From contig CM052358.1 in assembly GCA_028551475.1 (NCBI GenBank), forward strand, positions 4,466,501 to 4,530,500: a DNA stretch of 64,000 nt. Reading direction: 5' to 3'. Made by a program: the position numbers and the translations under genes. Each line of letters opens with the position of its first letter. The stretch's first letter is position 1. This document shows, in pieces, positions 37,645-50,568 of the stretch. The notes under the pieces are model-generated. The model saw nothing but the letters and a program-made list of their open reading frames with translations, made no database searches and was not told the DNA's origin. The DNA comes from Casuarina equisetifolia (Eukaryota > Streptophyta > Magnoliopsida > Fagales > Casuarinaceae).

Positions 37645-38070
37645 AGTTTATCTTTGCTTATGATTTGGTGGTAGTTGTTCGTAGCTTTTCCAATTCATGG
37701 TTTTCGTTCTCGGTCTGCATCGTAATGTCATTTGCGGTGAGCAAGTACGATGGTGTCCCTCGTGATTGGCTTGAGTCCCTCCACTAGGGTTGGTCCTTCG
37801 CTCCGAGTCCAGTAAAGACTGGGCTTTTCAAGTTTCATTCACCAAAACCATCCATTAATGGACTGGTTTCTTTCTTTTGTTTAGGCCCATTACAATCTAC
37901 GATCTGAAACCTAAACATACGCAGGCTTTACTATAATTGTCTTTTTTTTTATACGTTCATACCCAAACTCATATTCTCAAATATCAGACTTTGAGATTAA
38001 AAGATGTTACATTTGGAAGAAAGATTGTTGATTAGCCATTTTTCTGATTCATGATGGTTAACAGAAATAA
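37645..38070. other. Promoter gap between two minus-strand genes
   Basis: 426 bp between the stop of HEXO2 and the start codon of the bromodomain gene. It must hold the 3' end of one and the promoter of the other. No ORF or clear TATA element is seen. Confidence 0.5.
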
Positions 38071-40033
38071 CTAGCTAACAAAGGGATGAACTGTGTTGCA
38101 CATGCCAGGGTTCCTGATGCACCAAAGTGGCTGAAGTGGTTCAGCTCCAATGCCCCTTCCTAGCATTCTGTACCTCCACTCGTTTAACCTATCGGTTGCC
38201 TCCGCATACCTCTTCAATCCGGTCTTATCGTCCCTGTTGCCGGACCATAGAGTCTCTGCCATTGCTGAAGTTCTTGGCCAAATTCTTGCGTCTAAAACGG
38301 TAGGGTCTGCTTGCTCGGACCATAGTGCCACTTCCCCACCCAATACCAGCTTGGCCTCCTCCTCGCTTAATCCGTAGGTAATGTCGTAGTTATATATGGT
38401 TTGCCATGTTTTGAAAGGTCCGCACCAGGAGCCACCATCTCCTGTGTTATCTCCTGTTTGTTGGTCATATTGGCTATCATTACCCAGAAATTCACCGTGC
38501 CCGCAATCGAGATAATAGAAATCAGCGGAGGATACTATAGTCCGATATCCAGAAGAAACAATCCGTTTGGTGTTATTGTGACCATTGTTCCATGTTTGCA
38601 AGATGGTATGCTCTCTAGGAAGAACCGTGGGTCGCACCTTGATGTTGGCATCCAAGAGAACATCTTCCCAATAGACTACGGTTCGGTTGAGGGACAGAAG
38701 ATAAGGGAAAGTTGAATTGACAAAGGTCTCCAGAAGCTGATTGAGAGTTCCACCGTTTGATAGGTAGGATTTGATGTCTGGATCGGCTTTCCAGCAACCA
38801 GGGATGATCTCATCAGCTCCCGCGTGGAAGAATGGCTCTGGAAATAAGGTGGCCACGTCTTGAATGACCTTTTTCAGCACTTGGTAGGTCTTGGGCTTCA
38901 AGGGGTTCAGATGGCCGGTTCCTGGTTCCGAGGCTAACCGGTCTTCCCATTCGCTTCCCGCGGGCCACCAGAACATGTTTGCGCATGTCACGATCTCGGG
39001 GTAGGCTTCCGCCCATGATCCTGTATGGCCTGCGTATAAAGTCTCGTCTTTTTTTCAGTTCTTACATTCATATTCCATCATGAAGACCACGACATTTAGA
39101 CAAACATATTAAAATCACATTCCAACATCCCACCTAATTCGAAGGGGAAGGTTCAAGTTTGAAGTTTCTAAATAGTGGTTAAAAGCTTAGGAAAGAACGA
39201 AACTCACCAGGCGAATCGATCTCTGGGATAACCCTGATGCCGTGCTCCAATCCAAAATTCACAATCCTGGTCACGTCATCGGGATAGTACTGCATATTGG
39301 GGCCGTAAGACCCCTTCGCCGCTAGTTCAGGCTCCGACGGCAGCACCAGTGGGAAAGAGTGGGAGTCCGTGATGTGCCAGTGGAAGACGTTAAGCTTGTT
39401 GGCACTCATCGCCCTAATCGTCCTCAGGATGTCCTCCACTGGGTAGTAGTTCCTGGAGGTATCCAACAAAACCCCACGGTGAGCAAAGAGTGGAGCGTCC
39501 CAAACGTAGAGCCCCACAGCCACGCGTGAAGGGTAGCCCCAAACGAGCTGCGAGAACGTCTCAAGGCCTCTCATGGCGCCCCACACGGTCTCCGCCGTCA
39601 GCTTGGCTGGTCCCGATATGGGAACGGTGAGAGTGTAGGACTCGTTGACGCCATGGTGGAGTGGGGCTGCGAGGTCGGCGACTGTGACGAAAAGGGTCTG
39701 CAGTGGAGGGGTAGAGGATGTGAAATTGACGGAGGGGGAGACAACGGGAGCATAGTGCTCAGTAAGGACAAGCTGACGGTAGCGTATGACTGCAGAAGAG
39801 AGATATGTATGGTCGGGGGCGGTGATGGTGAAGGAAGGGGAGAGCAAGGCGGCCTGCTGTTTCGGCCACGAAAACGTTCGGGGCTTTGGCCAGACGTTGA
39901 TTTCTGACGAGATCGGAGACAGCAAGATGCAGAATGCCGCACTTAGCACGAATAACATTGACTGCATTTTGGTCATCCGGGGTTGGTTTCTTGGGGAGCT
40001 GTGATTGGTACTGAAATGGAGAAAACGAAACAA
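38071..40033 (-). CDS. HEXO2: Beta-hexosaminidase 2 (GH20)
   Basis: This is a secreted or plasma-membrane beta-N-acetylhexosaminidase that removes terminal GlcNAc from N-glycans. Two exons (40033-39208 and 39029-38071) join at SPG|HTGSW to give 594 residues. Starting at the second Met cluster ([15 protein letters not shown], codon 20) gives 575, closer to the family length and with the signal peptide at the very N-terminus. The GH20b domain starts with [13 protein letters not shown]. The catalytic domain contains [35 protein letters not shown] and the catalytic Asp348-Glu349 pair in [12 protein letters not shown]. The GADE-IPGCW form marks the HEXO2 subgroup rather than the vacuolar HEXO1 or HEXO3 types (GGDEV). 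The end matches the family ([20 protein letters not shown]). Several Asn-X-Ser/Thr sites fit secretion. Confidence 0.93.
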
Positions 40034-42538
40034 GTGGTTTAAAAGACACGGTGAGACATGATGATCAGATGAAAGTGTTTGATGGGCCAGACACCTTGGT
40101 CGTCCTTTGTTGCTTCCTAGTGTATGTACTGTAGTATGTGGCCTTGTTTGCTTGGATTGTTGTTTGAATATTTGCTTTCGGGCTCACCACTGAAAGGCCC
40201 TTCTCTCGGCCGGCACTAGCAAACTTAGTTCTTAAGCACAAGAAAGCATTTCTTTCTGTGTTCAACATAAGAAACGCAGACAGCTTTGGGTCCCAACGCC
40301 TTGGGCACTCGTCCCATTTGCCAAATGGTCAAGTCTTATCTTTAATCTACATTTCTATTGCTAGTGCCTTGTAAAATAAGCGTCGTGCGCTACGGCAAGG
40401 GACATGCTCTTCCAAGCAACACATCTCTTAAGGAACCTTCATATTCCAAGATGGAAACGTTGCCCTAAGAACATACCGGTTATTGGCTTCATCGTTCAAA
40501 GCTCTACAACTCAACCAGTAGATATTTTGTGCGATGATGTCGCTACTTCAACTACTTTGGCCATGCACTTTTTTTTCTTTTTCTTTTTCTTTTTCTTTTT
40601 TTTCCTCATTTAATCCTCGTGGTCCCCGTTCTACTTCAACTTTTCTGAGCACCCCAACATGTCTTAAAAGACTTCTCAGCTTGCTGGCAGGCACAAACCA
40701 AACAAACGAATCCAAGAAAGGCTTTTTCCTCGTGATAAACCGAGGGAATAATGACATCATTTTATTCTCAAAATCCTCGAATTCTTTGCTTCTAGAAACA
40801 CTGCCGGCCTTTGACAATTTTTACATCTCCAAGTTTGGCCACTCTTGTCTTTGGTGAGATGCTGTTTTGGTATGAATTTGACTAAATTTGCCCCTTCTTT
40901 ATGTACCTCCGAACAGTCTTCACGTCTATGGAGGTTAGTCACCACCTAACCTTTCTCCAGATAGAAAGGGAAGAGAGGACGTTCCCCTTCAGTTAGAAAG
41001 AGGCTCAAAATAGGCTAAAATATGCATTTTTTAAAATAAAAAACTACCCTGTTCAAAATTGACCAGTTTAGTTGGTAGAGCATTCCCCAAAACAAGCTTG
41101 TGCTACACCTAGGTTGTTCTGGAGCCTGACCTAGAAAGATTAACTAGGCTTGGAATATTAAGCCTCCTTGAATTGTACTTCTTTGTTCTTTTGATTTACG
41201 TTAAGAGTTTACATGTAATGTTTTTATTTTTTTAACCACAACTACGCGCTTTCTACTAGTCTAATGTGTTTTGTTTCATTTTAAGATGTATTATACCCAC
41301 TTGTTATGTTTTGAGGGTTAGATCTTATGCCTTACTTTATATATCACCTACTAGGTATGACTCTTAGACTACCCTACATTATCAATATAAAATGACCAAA
41401 ACCATGTCCCTATTCAACAAAAATAAAAATAAAAATAAAAATAAAAATAAAAATAAAAATAAAAATAAAAATAAAAATAAAAATAAATACAGGAATACAC
41501 AAAATCACATGTCAAAATTCTATGGAAGAAACTTCGTCCTATGAAGTCCTGGCTATACACAACTCAATCATCTTTGGCAAATATCAAGACCACATTAGAA
41601 TATCAAAGCACATATCTGTTTTGCATTGTTCGTGACCAGAATTTTATCCTTCCGGTGTCATATTCCCTTCCTTATTTATGATGCTGATTTAATTATTGAC
41701 TTATTTGTACGAGTGAAGTGTTTGTCACATGCATTGATGCCAACTTTTGGACTTTCCAGAACCCAAATGGTCCCAAAGCTCAAGCATCGACAAGACATCC
41801 GCCGAAACATTTAATACTCACGAACAGCTTGTTGTAACACGCTACTTTGTTTGATGCTGCTACTATTTGGGAAGGATGCAAAGCAACTGAACACAAGTCA
41901 AGTATTTTCTTGTAGTATACGGCTTTAAATTCCCCGATTATTGCATATGTTAAATGCAGCAGCAAGAAAAATAGAGTAATAACAAAGATATGCATGATTT
42001 TGGATGCTTTTGCAGTGCACCTGCCTTTCCTTTTCGGCAACATTTTCACCCCCCGTCCATGGCCGTGTAAGTCTCTTCATGATTGTACACAGCACAAGGG
42101 CTTTTGGGTAAGCTGATCAGAGATGGATAATGCAGCAAAAATAGCTCCGCCACATGAACAGTGAAGGCATTGGATGTCTTGGGAGGACAGTTTTTTTTAA
42201 TTGTTCAGTGATGGGTTAGACGGTAACCGAAAACAAGCAACTAGTACAAATTAAGAAAAGCAACTTGATGTAAACGTGAAGTTGAACAAGTTGTGGAAGC
42301 ATTTATCTATGACCAGTGGCTTTTCCTTGCACGACACATGTATCATAAAAAGCAAGTTCTTGCGTTCCTAGTCTTTTCACGTATTATTAGCTTTCAACGG
42401 CTCGGAAGCAGAATATGCTTCTTGCCTCAACCACAAGATTAGTCTCTGGGATCCATATTTTATAGCATTTTCATTTCAGTAGGGATAAAGAGAGCACTTG
42501 TTTGTAATCAACTTTTCTCTCCGGGAGTCTCAGCGTCA
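40034..42538. other. Divergent intergenic region, HEXO2 / DUF946
   Basis: 2.5 kb between divergent genes. It contains a T/C-rich stretch at 40568-40612 and a hexamer repeat at 41419-41484. A tRNA D-arm-like string (TTAGTTGGTAGAGC near 41069) lacks the rest of a tRNA. Close to the DUF946 gene, TTTTATAG near 42458-42466 could be a TATA box. No gene is supported. Confidence 0.5.
41419..41484. repeat. (AAAAAT)11 hexamer repeat
   Basis: Eleven perfect tandem copies of AAAAAT, directly counted, in the spacer between HEXO2 and the DUF946 gene. Confidence 0.97.
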
Positions 42539-44283
42539 ATGGGGAATTGTCTCACCCTCTCCCCTGCTGCAGTGAGGAATCTGTCCAAGAAGAGCAAAGC
42601 TCTGCCCATTGAAACCATGTTCAAGCTTCCCTCTCCATTACCAGTTTGGCCAAAGGGTAAGTAACTCTCTCTACTCTCAAGGCGATCGTAGTTAATTTTC
42701 TTGGTGATGTTGATTAAAGTACTGGTCTTGCTGAAGATGATGGATTTGCAAGTGGAATCATCGATCTTGGTGGATTACAAGTGTGTCAGATATCATCTTT
42801 CAACAAGGTTTGGGCAACCCATGAAGGTGGACCCGATAATGCTGGTGCTTCGTTTTTCGAACCTTCACAGATACCTGAAGGGTTCTTTATGCTGGGTTGC
42901 TACAGTCAACCCAACAACAGCCCTTTCTTCGGATGGGTTCTCGTGGGGAAAGACGATGGCTCAACTGGGGCTCTAAAGAAGCCAGTTGATTACACTCTCG
43001 TCTGGAGCAGTGAATCTCTGAAAATCAAGCAAGATGGAAATGGCTACGTATGGCTGCCAGTACCTCCTGATGGGTACAAAGCCATAGGCCATGTTGTCAC
43101 GGAATCCCCTCAGAAGCCGTCTACGGACAAAATGATGTGCGTTCGATCCGACCTCACTGACCAGTGTGAAGCTGACTCGTGGATCTGGAGTCCTGGTAAG
43201 ACCAGCGATGCCAATGGATTCAATGTGTATAGTCTGAGACCCAGCTCTAGGGGTACAAAAGCTTTGGGTGTGCCGGTGGGTACTTTTGTGGCCGAAGTCG
43301 GCGGTGCTACCTCCATCGCTTGTTTGAAGAATACCAAGTCAAATTTCTCTTGTATGCCTAATCTAAATCAGATCGAGGCATTAATTCAAGCCTACTCTCC
43401 ATGGGTGTACTTCCATTCTGATGAAGAGTACCTTCCTTCTTCAGTGAACTGGTTTTTCGAGAATGGTGCTGTATTAGTTACGAAGGGTGAGGAGTCAAAG
43501 CCTGTTCCAATCGAACCCAATGGCTCAAACCTTCCCCAGGGAGGCTCAAATGATGGTGCCTATTGGTTAGACCTACCTGCGGATGAAGGGTCGAAAGAGA
43601 GAGTCAAGAAAGGGGACTTGGGGAGCTCCCAGGTTTATGCACATGTAAAACCCATGATGGGTGCGACAGTCACAGACATAGCTATCTGGGTCTTCTACCC
43701 ATTCAACGGACCGGCGAGGGCTAAGGTTGAGTTGATCAATGTCTCATTAGGGAAGATAGGCCAACATGTGGGAGATTGGGAGCATGTGACCTTAAGAATC
43801 AGCAATTTCAATGGGGAGTTGAGGAGGGTCTACTTTTCGGAACACAGTGGAGGTACATGGGTCGAAGCCCCCAAGCTTGAGTTTCAGAACGGTAACAAAG
43901 CCGTGGCCTATGCATCATTGCATGGACATGCTTTCTATGCAAAGCCGGGACTTGTTTTGCAGGGGAGTGGGGGAATAGGAATAAGAAACGACACCGAAAA
44001 GAGCAAGAAGTTCATGGATACCGGAGTTAGATTTTCGGTAGTCTCAGCCGAGTATCTGGGCTCTGCAATTTCTGAGCCGCCTTGGCTGAACTATTGCAGG
44101 GAATGGGGTCCAAAAATTGCGCATGACATAACGGAAGAGCTTAAAAAGGTGGAGAAAGCATTGCCTGGACCCCTCAAATCTGCTTTTGAGAAAGCAGTGA
44201 ACGGCCTACCAAATGAAGTTCTGGGGGAGGAAGGGCCTACAGGCCCCAAAATGAAGAACAACTGGAGTGGAGATGAAGTTTAA
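42539..44283 (+). CDS. DUF946 / Vps62-like protein
   Basis: This is a plant member of the DUF946 family, annotated as vacuolar protein sorting 62-like by distant similarity to yeast Vps62; the biochemical role is unknown. Two exons (42539-42656, 42737-44283) give 554 residues. The join is CCAAAG G|AT GAT GGA, giving WPKDDGFASGIIDLGGLQ, the typical junction of the family. Downstream hallmarks are FNKVWATHEGGPDNAGASFF, QIEALIQAYSPWVYFHSDEE, YLPSSVNWFF, GQHVGDWEHVTLRI, YFSEHSGGTW and YASLHGHAFY, with NYCREWGPKI near the end. The N-terminus MGNC fits N-myristoylation followed by palmitoylation, so membrane attachment is plausible although no membrane segment is present. It is followed 630 bp downstream by the CHX gene on the same strand. 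Confidence 0.93.
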
Positions 44284-44913
44284 ATGTTCGTCTTTTCTTG
44301 TTTTTTTTGGTAAATGAATTTGTGGGTTTGTCATTTATTTTATGTGCAAAGATTGAATTGGGAACTAGGCGTGAAAGGTTCGGCATTTAATGCCTTCAAG
44401 CCAAACTCCCCCACAATTGAAAATTATACATTTTATAATAAGGATTGATGTGTATTTGTGTATATGTTATTGAACAACCAAATAGTTTTAGAAATGCAAT
44501 TTTGGGCCTAGGATTGTGCAGACATCTTTTGTAGGCCTTTGGAAGTCCAATATTCAGGACGGACGGACTTGTCATATTGGAATATGGTATCCAACTCTCA
44601 ACTTAATGATTAGTGGCTCCTGATAGAAGAAGAATCCAACCTAATATTACCTTTTCCTTCCTAGGAAAAAAGTTAGTTAAAGTGATAAATTTGGTTGAGT
44701 AAAATGTTTGACTAAAACCGGAAACCGCTACGAAACATGCAACAAGAAATACAACGAAAATAGGGAAATGCCAGCAAAACTCATCGGACAACCGTTCGTT
44801 ACAGAGTTTTAACACCAGAGCCTCTTAAACTATCATAAGCTCTGCAATTCTCTGTCACCGTCTCTGTCTCACCCTTTCTTGAAGCAACTAGTAGAAGGGC
44901 AAGTAAGGAGGCC
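44284..44913. other. Spacer between DUF946 and CHX genes
   Basis: 630 bp containing the DUF946 3' UTR and the presumed CHX promoter. It is AT-rich, with no ORF that I recognise. Confidence 0.5.
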
Positions 44914-47833
44914 ATGGATGACAGGATAGTTTCGCACCGACCAGATAAACTACGGGTGTGTTACAAGAAGAACATAAGCGATGTGGCAAGTCTCTGGAGG
45001 ACAGAAAACGCCTTGATTTCGGACCTCCCTACCTTCATCCTCCAAATATTCATCATTGCTCTTCTCATTCGCATCGTCGCAGTCATCCTAAAGCCAATGC
45101 GCCAACCTCCTGTAATCCATGAGATTCTGGTTGGTTTATTACTCGATCAGTTTTGATACTCGTTAAGAACATGATAGAGTATTTTTAATTGTTGCGTAAT
45201 GGATTATTGAAATATCATACTTATTTAGTATGCATTAACGTGTATTTAGGCAGGTGTTATCATGGGGTCATCTGGGCTGTTACACACAAAATTTGTTAAG
45301 CGATATGTGTTTCCTTTTAAGAGCATCCCGATATTAGAGACGGCGTCAGCCTTGGGAGTGGTTTACTACATGTTCCTGGTTGGCCTAGAGACGGATGTAG
45401 GCATAATACTACGTGCTGGGAAGAAGGCCTACACGATGGCCATCGCTGGGATCATCTTTGCCATGGGTACAGGGTACGGCTTGTTTCAGTATTTCCGGCC
45501 TGATCCACACGAACCAGGAGGTAACCTATTTTGGGCCATTGCTCTCTCCTGCACCAACTTCCAAGAATTGACTCAAATCCTCGCAAATGCCAAGCTTCTC
45601 CACTCCGATGTGGGACGAACTGCCTTGACGATATCCCTCATCACCGACGCGATCACTTGGATATTTCTGGCGATAACTCAGGCGGGACTCGAGAAAAGAA
45701 GGGAAATCTCATTGACTACCACCACCGTCTTCATATTGTTCTTTGCTTTTGCAGTACGTCCCGCTCTGAAGTGGCTTATTCCCCGCATACCAATCGAAGA
45801 CAATTATAACGAATTCCATGTTCGCTGGGTTCTCTGGGCGGTTATCATTTGTGGCTTCCTCGGGGATGCTTGCGGTGCAGACCCCATTATTGGAGCTTTC
45901 ATGTTTGGAGTTGTCATACCAAATGGGGAGCTCAAAGTTGCTTTACTGGAGAGAGTGGAAGGCTTCGTGTCGGGGTTCATGTTGCCCATGTTCTTTGTAG
46001 TTCTTGGGCTCAGAGTTTATCTTCAAGATATCCCCTCTCAGATTGGTTGGGGAAACATCTTCCTGGTGATAGGCTTAGCTTGGACACCCAAGATTGTAAG
46101 CACTTGCCTCTGCTCTCTATTCTACAAAATGCCAGCTCAAGACGCTCTGCTCCTTGGACTACTTTTGACCACCAAAGGATTTTTGTCCTTCCTTGTCCTT
46201 CAATTCGGACGCTCCAACTTGGTACCGTGCCTTCGTTTGTGTGGTTACAGGAAACTTCTGGTTTGTTTATTTGGAAATTAAAATCATCTAGAAATTAAGG
46301 GCTAATGATAGCCTCATTTAATTGGGCTAGTCCACATTTTCACCCTTTTTATAGGTAGGAGTGTGGATATGATATATACCTCTAATTTGCTAATAGTATT
46401 TGTTTAAGCGTGCATGTTTGAATGGCAAAACTGGATTTTATCATTCCTTGCAGAGTTTGGACCAGCAGACTTTTACAGTGATGGTGGTGGCGTTTTGGTT
46501 TATGACGCTGTCGGTAGGTCCTATCCTGGCAATCACTTGTAAGCGCGCAAGGCGGGCCGAGGAACACAAGCGCAAGACCATACAAAGGGCAAAGCTGGAC
46601 GAAGAGTTTATAATCCTTGCATGCGTTCATTCAATGCGTAACGTATCCGGCATCCTCAACCTCCTCCGGGTTTCCATTCCCAATGAACTATCCCCCACTC
46701 GTATCTTCACCGTCCAACTCGTCGAACACACTGGCCGCCCTTCCGCTATGCTCATTGTGCACAACCCGCATGGCAAGTCTTCAGACAAGGGTAGAGCTGG
46801 GGGCACAACAGCCAATCCTGACACTGTTTTGAGTGCCTTCAAGATCTTGGAGGACCAAGGCGATGGCGTTGCCGTCCAGCCTCTGACAGCCGTGTCTGCT
46901 TATGAGTCAATGCACGAAGACATTTGTAGCCTTGCGGAGGACAAGAATGTGACCCTCATACTCATACCCTTCCACCAAGCGCCCACCTTGGATGGTGGAA
47001 TGGAGGATTCCCACCCTTCTCTCAGAGGACTCAACCAAGCCCTACTGGCAAATGCGCCGTGCTCTGTTGGAATCTTTGTTGATCGTGGCTTTGGTGGGTC
47101 AATGGCGTCTCGAGAGCTCAACCCCGATTACCCTGGACAACGATTCGCCATGCTCTTCATTGGTGGCCCCGATGATCGTGAGGCATTGGCTTATGCGTGG
47201 AGGCTGTCGGAGCACCCTTATGTGTGCTTAGACGTAGTTCGGTTTGTTCTTGGCAACGACCATCTGAACCGACCAGATCACGACCACCAAGCATACCAGG
47301 AAGACTGCAGTGAAGGGAGTTCAGTCGCCACAAAAGATGGTGAAAAAGAAAAGCAGCTGGATGACGAGTATATTTCGGAATTCAGGCAAGGTTCTGCTTG
47401 CAACTCTTCGATTACGTATACGGAGAAGTTAGTGAGTAACGGGGAAGAAACCCTGAAAGCTATAAGTGATTTGGAGCCTGCATATAATCTATACATAGTG
47501 GGAAAGAGGGAAGGGATGAAGTCGCCATTGACATCGGGTTTAACAGAGTGGAATGACTTCCCAGAGATTGGAGCTTTAGGGGACTCATTGGTGTCTTCAA
47601 GCTTTTCAACACATGTATCTGTCCTGATAGTGCAGCGAAGTCTTGTTGGCAGTGACAGTGGCGGTGATGGTGAAAGACCGGAAACGGAGGATGTCGAACA
47701 TGAGCAACTTGGACGGCTTAAGGAGGAATTGGGACACATGACATGGGAGCCTCCTCCGAAGATTAACTCCGATAAGGAATCCTTCGCGCATTATTCAGGA
47801 AGCGATTTCAAGGACTCATCCTTTCACGATTAA
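44914..47833 (+). CDS. CHX-type cation/H+ antiporter (CPA2 family)
   Basis: This is a membrane antiporter of the plant CHX family (K+/H+ or Na+/H+ exchange in endomembranes or plasma membrane). Three exons (44914-45129, 45250-46221, 46454-47833) give 855 residues. The transmembrane domain of about 12 helices runs from FILQIFIIALLIRIVAVILK to AFWFMTLSVGPILAI; exon 1 joins exon 2 as HEIL|AGVIMGSSGLL, the usual CHX position. Where most CHX proteins have an Asn-Asp pair, this one has Thr-Asp (LITDAITWIF). Glycines and charged residues of the core (GLETDVG, GDACGADPIIGAFMFGVVIP) are present. The cytosolic C-terminal half (about 400 residues) has the two universal-stress-like halves of the family (RIFTVQLVEHTGRPSAMLIV, VTLILIPFHQ, VGIFVDRGFG, RFAMLFIGGPDDREALAYAW) and ends in an acidic tail. 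The ion is not predictable. Confidence 0.92.
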
Positions 47834-50060
47834 GAAGAACACTAATCAAATCCGCCTTATATATTAAAAAAAGTGGATTATACCATACAAACCTTTTGGG
47901 ATGTCGTGGTTTATCTTATTTGACGACTTGAAGGTTTTGTTAAGAACAATATTGTGCTGCAGTGACTCATTGTCACAGATGATGCTGTTCCAATTGGTCA
48001 GTTGCTAATTACTGTTGAGGTATTTTTGCCATGCATATGGAGGAAGCTTGTGATTTTTGAGCACTTTTTATCTCCCTTGTAGAATGAACAACTTCCATGG
48101 GTTGACAAGTCTACTGCTTACTCCCCGGACAAAAATAAAAAAAGATACATATACAGTAGAAGACTAGGCCTGAGCTACCAGACAAGGCCCTGTCTCGAGC
48201 CAACATTGAAGGTGTTAGATATATCGAGCGACAAACAGAGATTTCTTTCACCTTCATTCTATTACTTGAAGGATTTCGCGGGGTTTCATTTTACATTTTT
48301 AAGAGAAAGATAGTAAGTTTAATTCTTCAAGGATGGGAAGGTTAGAATATTAAAGCCATCGACACCCACATCAGTAAGTGTAGGTAGCCTGTGCCTCCAA
48401 TTATAGGGTACCAAGCTGTATAGATAACAATTAATGTCGACAAGGGTGGGTACCCATTATTCCATTCATTAGATTAGTCAGCAGAATTGTCTTTCAACCG
48501 CACCGGCACGCTTTTTGATGAGGTTAAGGTTGTAGATCATTGTCAAACGCTCCCTCACGCCCCAAATGTCTGACCTTCTCTTTCTGTTGATTCCTCCCTT
48601 TCACGTTCACTAGAATGGATTCTCATCTTCGTGTGCAATATATTTCACACAATGTCTTAATCTCGACTACTTTGTTTTAGTGATCACGTTATTTAGTTTC
48701 TCAATTTTAAAACCCATCTCAAATATTGTTCGGAAGATATCTTGTGTGAACGCTTGCATCCATTGATCCTCATGTCTCTCTCGATATGGAAGACGTTTGA
48801 GCATTAGGTGACCATATAAAGAGAAATGGAAATCCCTTTACTCTCCATGGGGGACTGATAAATCAAGCTCGATCTTTTTGTTAGTGAAGGATGATCCATA
48901 TGTGGGATTAAGTGAGAACATATGAAAGAAAAATTAGCTATGATATTATGTAGAAGACTTAGGTCCACTTCTTTTTGAAATGCCTAATTGAAAAAAAGAA
49001 TTGTATAAACTTATAAGGTATGTTATAAATATATTTTTCTATAATGTGAGACTTTGTTGTTCGATAATATTTTCATTGATATCTTTTTTCTTCTTTTTTT
49101 TTTGTGCTTTTTCTCTTGTTCTTAGATGTCCAATCTGATCAACCAATGCTTATAAAATTTTCTTAATTTTCCTACCAAAAGACCATATGATAACAGAAGA
49201 ATACAACGTACGAAACAAATGTGAGCATAAGTTTTAAGGTGGGACTAACAAATTAAATATGGACACGCTTCATTGGTTGAGCCAACCGTCCACTCCACGG
49301 CATCCGTCAAACAAATACTGTTCGAATAGTACTTCGATGTCCTGGTTTCGCCATTAGATACGTTAGTTTGTTTTTATTAAACATTTTGCCTTTCAACTTC
49401 ATCATTTATTTCTCATAGATTATTGTGTTAGCTTTATGGTTCACCAAGACCCTTGTCTAGGACTTATCAATGTCTAAGCATGGAGGTTCCCAATTGCCTA
49501 CGGATTGTATATGATGTCGACATGAAAGTCCAATATTTAATTACAAAAGGAGTGCATATTTAGGGACTTTTCTCTGAAAATAATTTGGGGTTGGAATCTC
49601 CTTTATGATTTTGGGGCTCGTACATGGTAGCTTATGGATTTAACAACTGCTGCTTAATAAGTCCATTAGGTAGGATTTTGGGTTAGGTTATCGACTCATA
49701 TTTCGTTTCCTAGTGGAAATGTTTAAATATATTAAGGAAGAGAATACAAGCTTAGCATGGTATCTTTGTGGATAATCATATTTGGTCAAGCTAAAACGCT
49801 AAATTTTTTTTGTAGTAATTATTTTTTGAATTCACTACCATTTTAAAAGGATTTAGTTTCTTTTTTTATTGTAATAAGGAAGATGTATACAGATAAGATT
49901 GCTGATCCAAGGCGTTATATGATGTGTTCGTTGTTAAATAGCGGGAAATCAATCAGATGAAGTCCGCGGGTGTTTAACAGGTGATCTTCTCCTTCCACAA
50001 TTAGCTGCTCTGAATCTGGTCAAGCCTCCTTTTATTGAGGTGCTTCCTTAAACTGCTAAT

Positions 50061-50081
50061 CTCTCTCTCTCTCTCTCTCTC
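50061..50081. repeat. CT microsatellite upstream of SOSEKI
   Basis: A 21-nt pure CT run about 490 nt upstream of the SOSEKI start codon, probably in the leader or core promoter; CT-rich elements are common in plant leaders. Confidence 0.95.
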
Positions 50082-50372
50082 GCTTGCTTCCTCGCACACG
50101 TTCTCCATAAAGACTCCCTAGTGGGGAAGGAAAAGCCAAGGGTGAGCGAAGGACTTGTGATTCATTCTTTTCTTTTTTTCTGCAAGAAAGTTGAGTTTTA
50201 CCTGATTATTTTACAGTCTCTGCATATGTATTCGTGTAGACAGGCCTGCATGAACCGATACCGATCACCGTTATTATAATGATTTGTATATTAAGCATAG
50301 GGAATATGTTTTGTTTTCGGCTTTTTGTGTAGCAGGCCGGCAGAGAAACAAAGATCTTCTCGGGCTTTTCGT

Positions 50373-50373
<1 letters not shown>

Positions 50374-50407
<34 letters not shown>
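50374..50407. repeat. CT microsatellite just upstream of SOSEKI
   Basis: A second pure CT run of 34 nt, 162 nt before the SOSEKI ATG, possibly inside the inferred leader intron. Confidence 0.95.
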
Positions 50408-50410
<3 letters not shown>

Positions 50411-50568
50411 CCCTTTAATATAAATTTCGAAACTTTGTTGATTAATCAATGAGAGGATTTGTCTGAAAAGAAGAGGATTTCTGCTGCTGTTGGTGGTGGC
50501 GGTTCTGTTTCTGCAGAAGTAGTGGCAGCGACAACTGCAGAAGCATAAGAAGAAGACCAAGGAACGGG

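Larger units (their letters stand above)
47834..50568. other. Intergenic and SOSEKI leader
   Basis: No gene is supported in 47834-49980. Near the SOSEKI gene the sequence becomes CT-rich, with tracts at 50061-50081 and 50374-50407. A donor-like CCAAGG|GTGAGCG near 50140 and an acceptor-like CTGAAAAG near 50470 suggest a 5' UTR intron; this is inference from splice-like motifs only. Confidence 0.45.

Noticed and set aside
41060-41110. tRNA-like D-arm string TTAGTTGGTAGAGC, possible tRNA or tRNA-derived SINE
   Set aside because: No acceptor stem, anticodon arm or T-arm box (GGTTCGANTCC) at the right distance.
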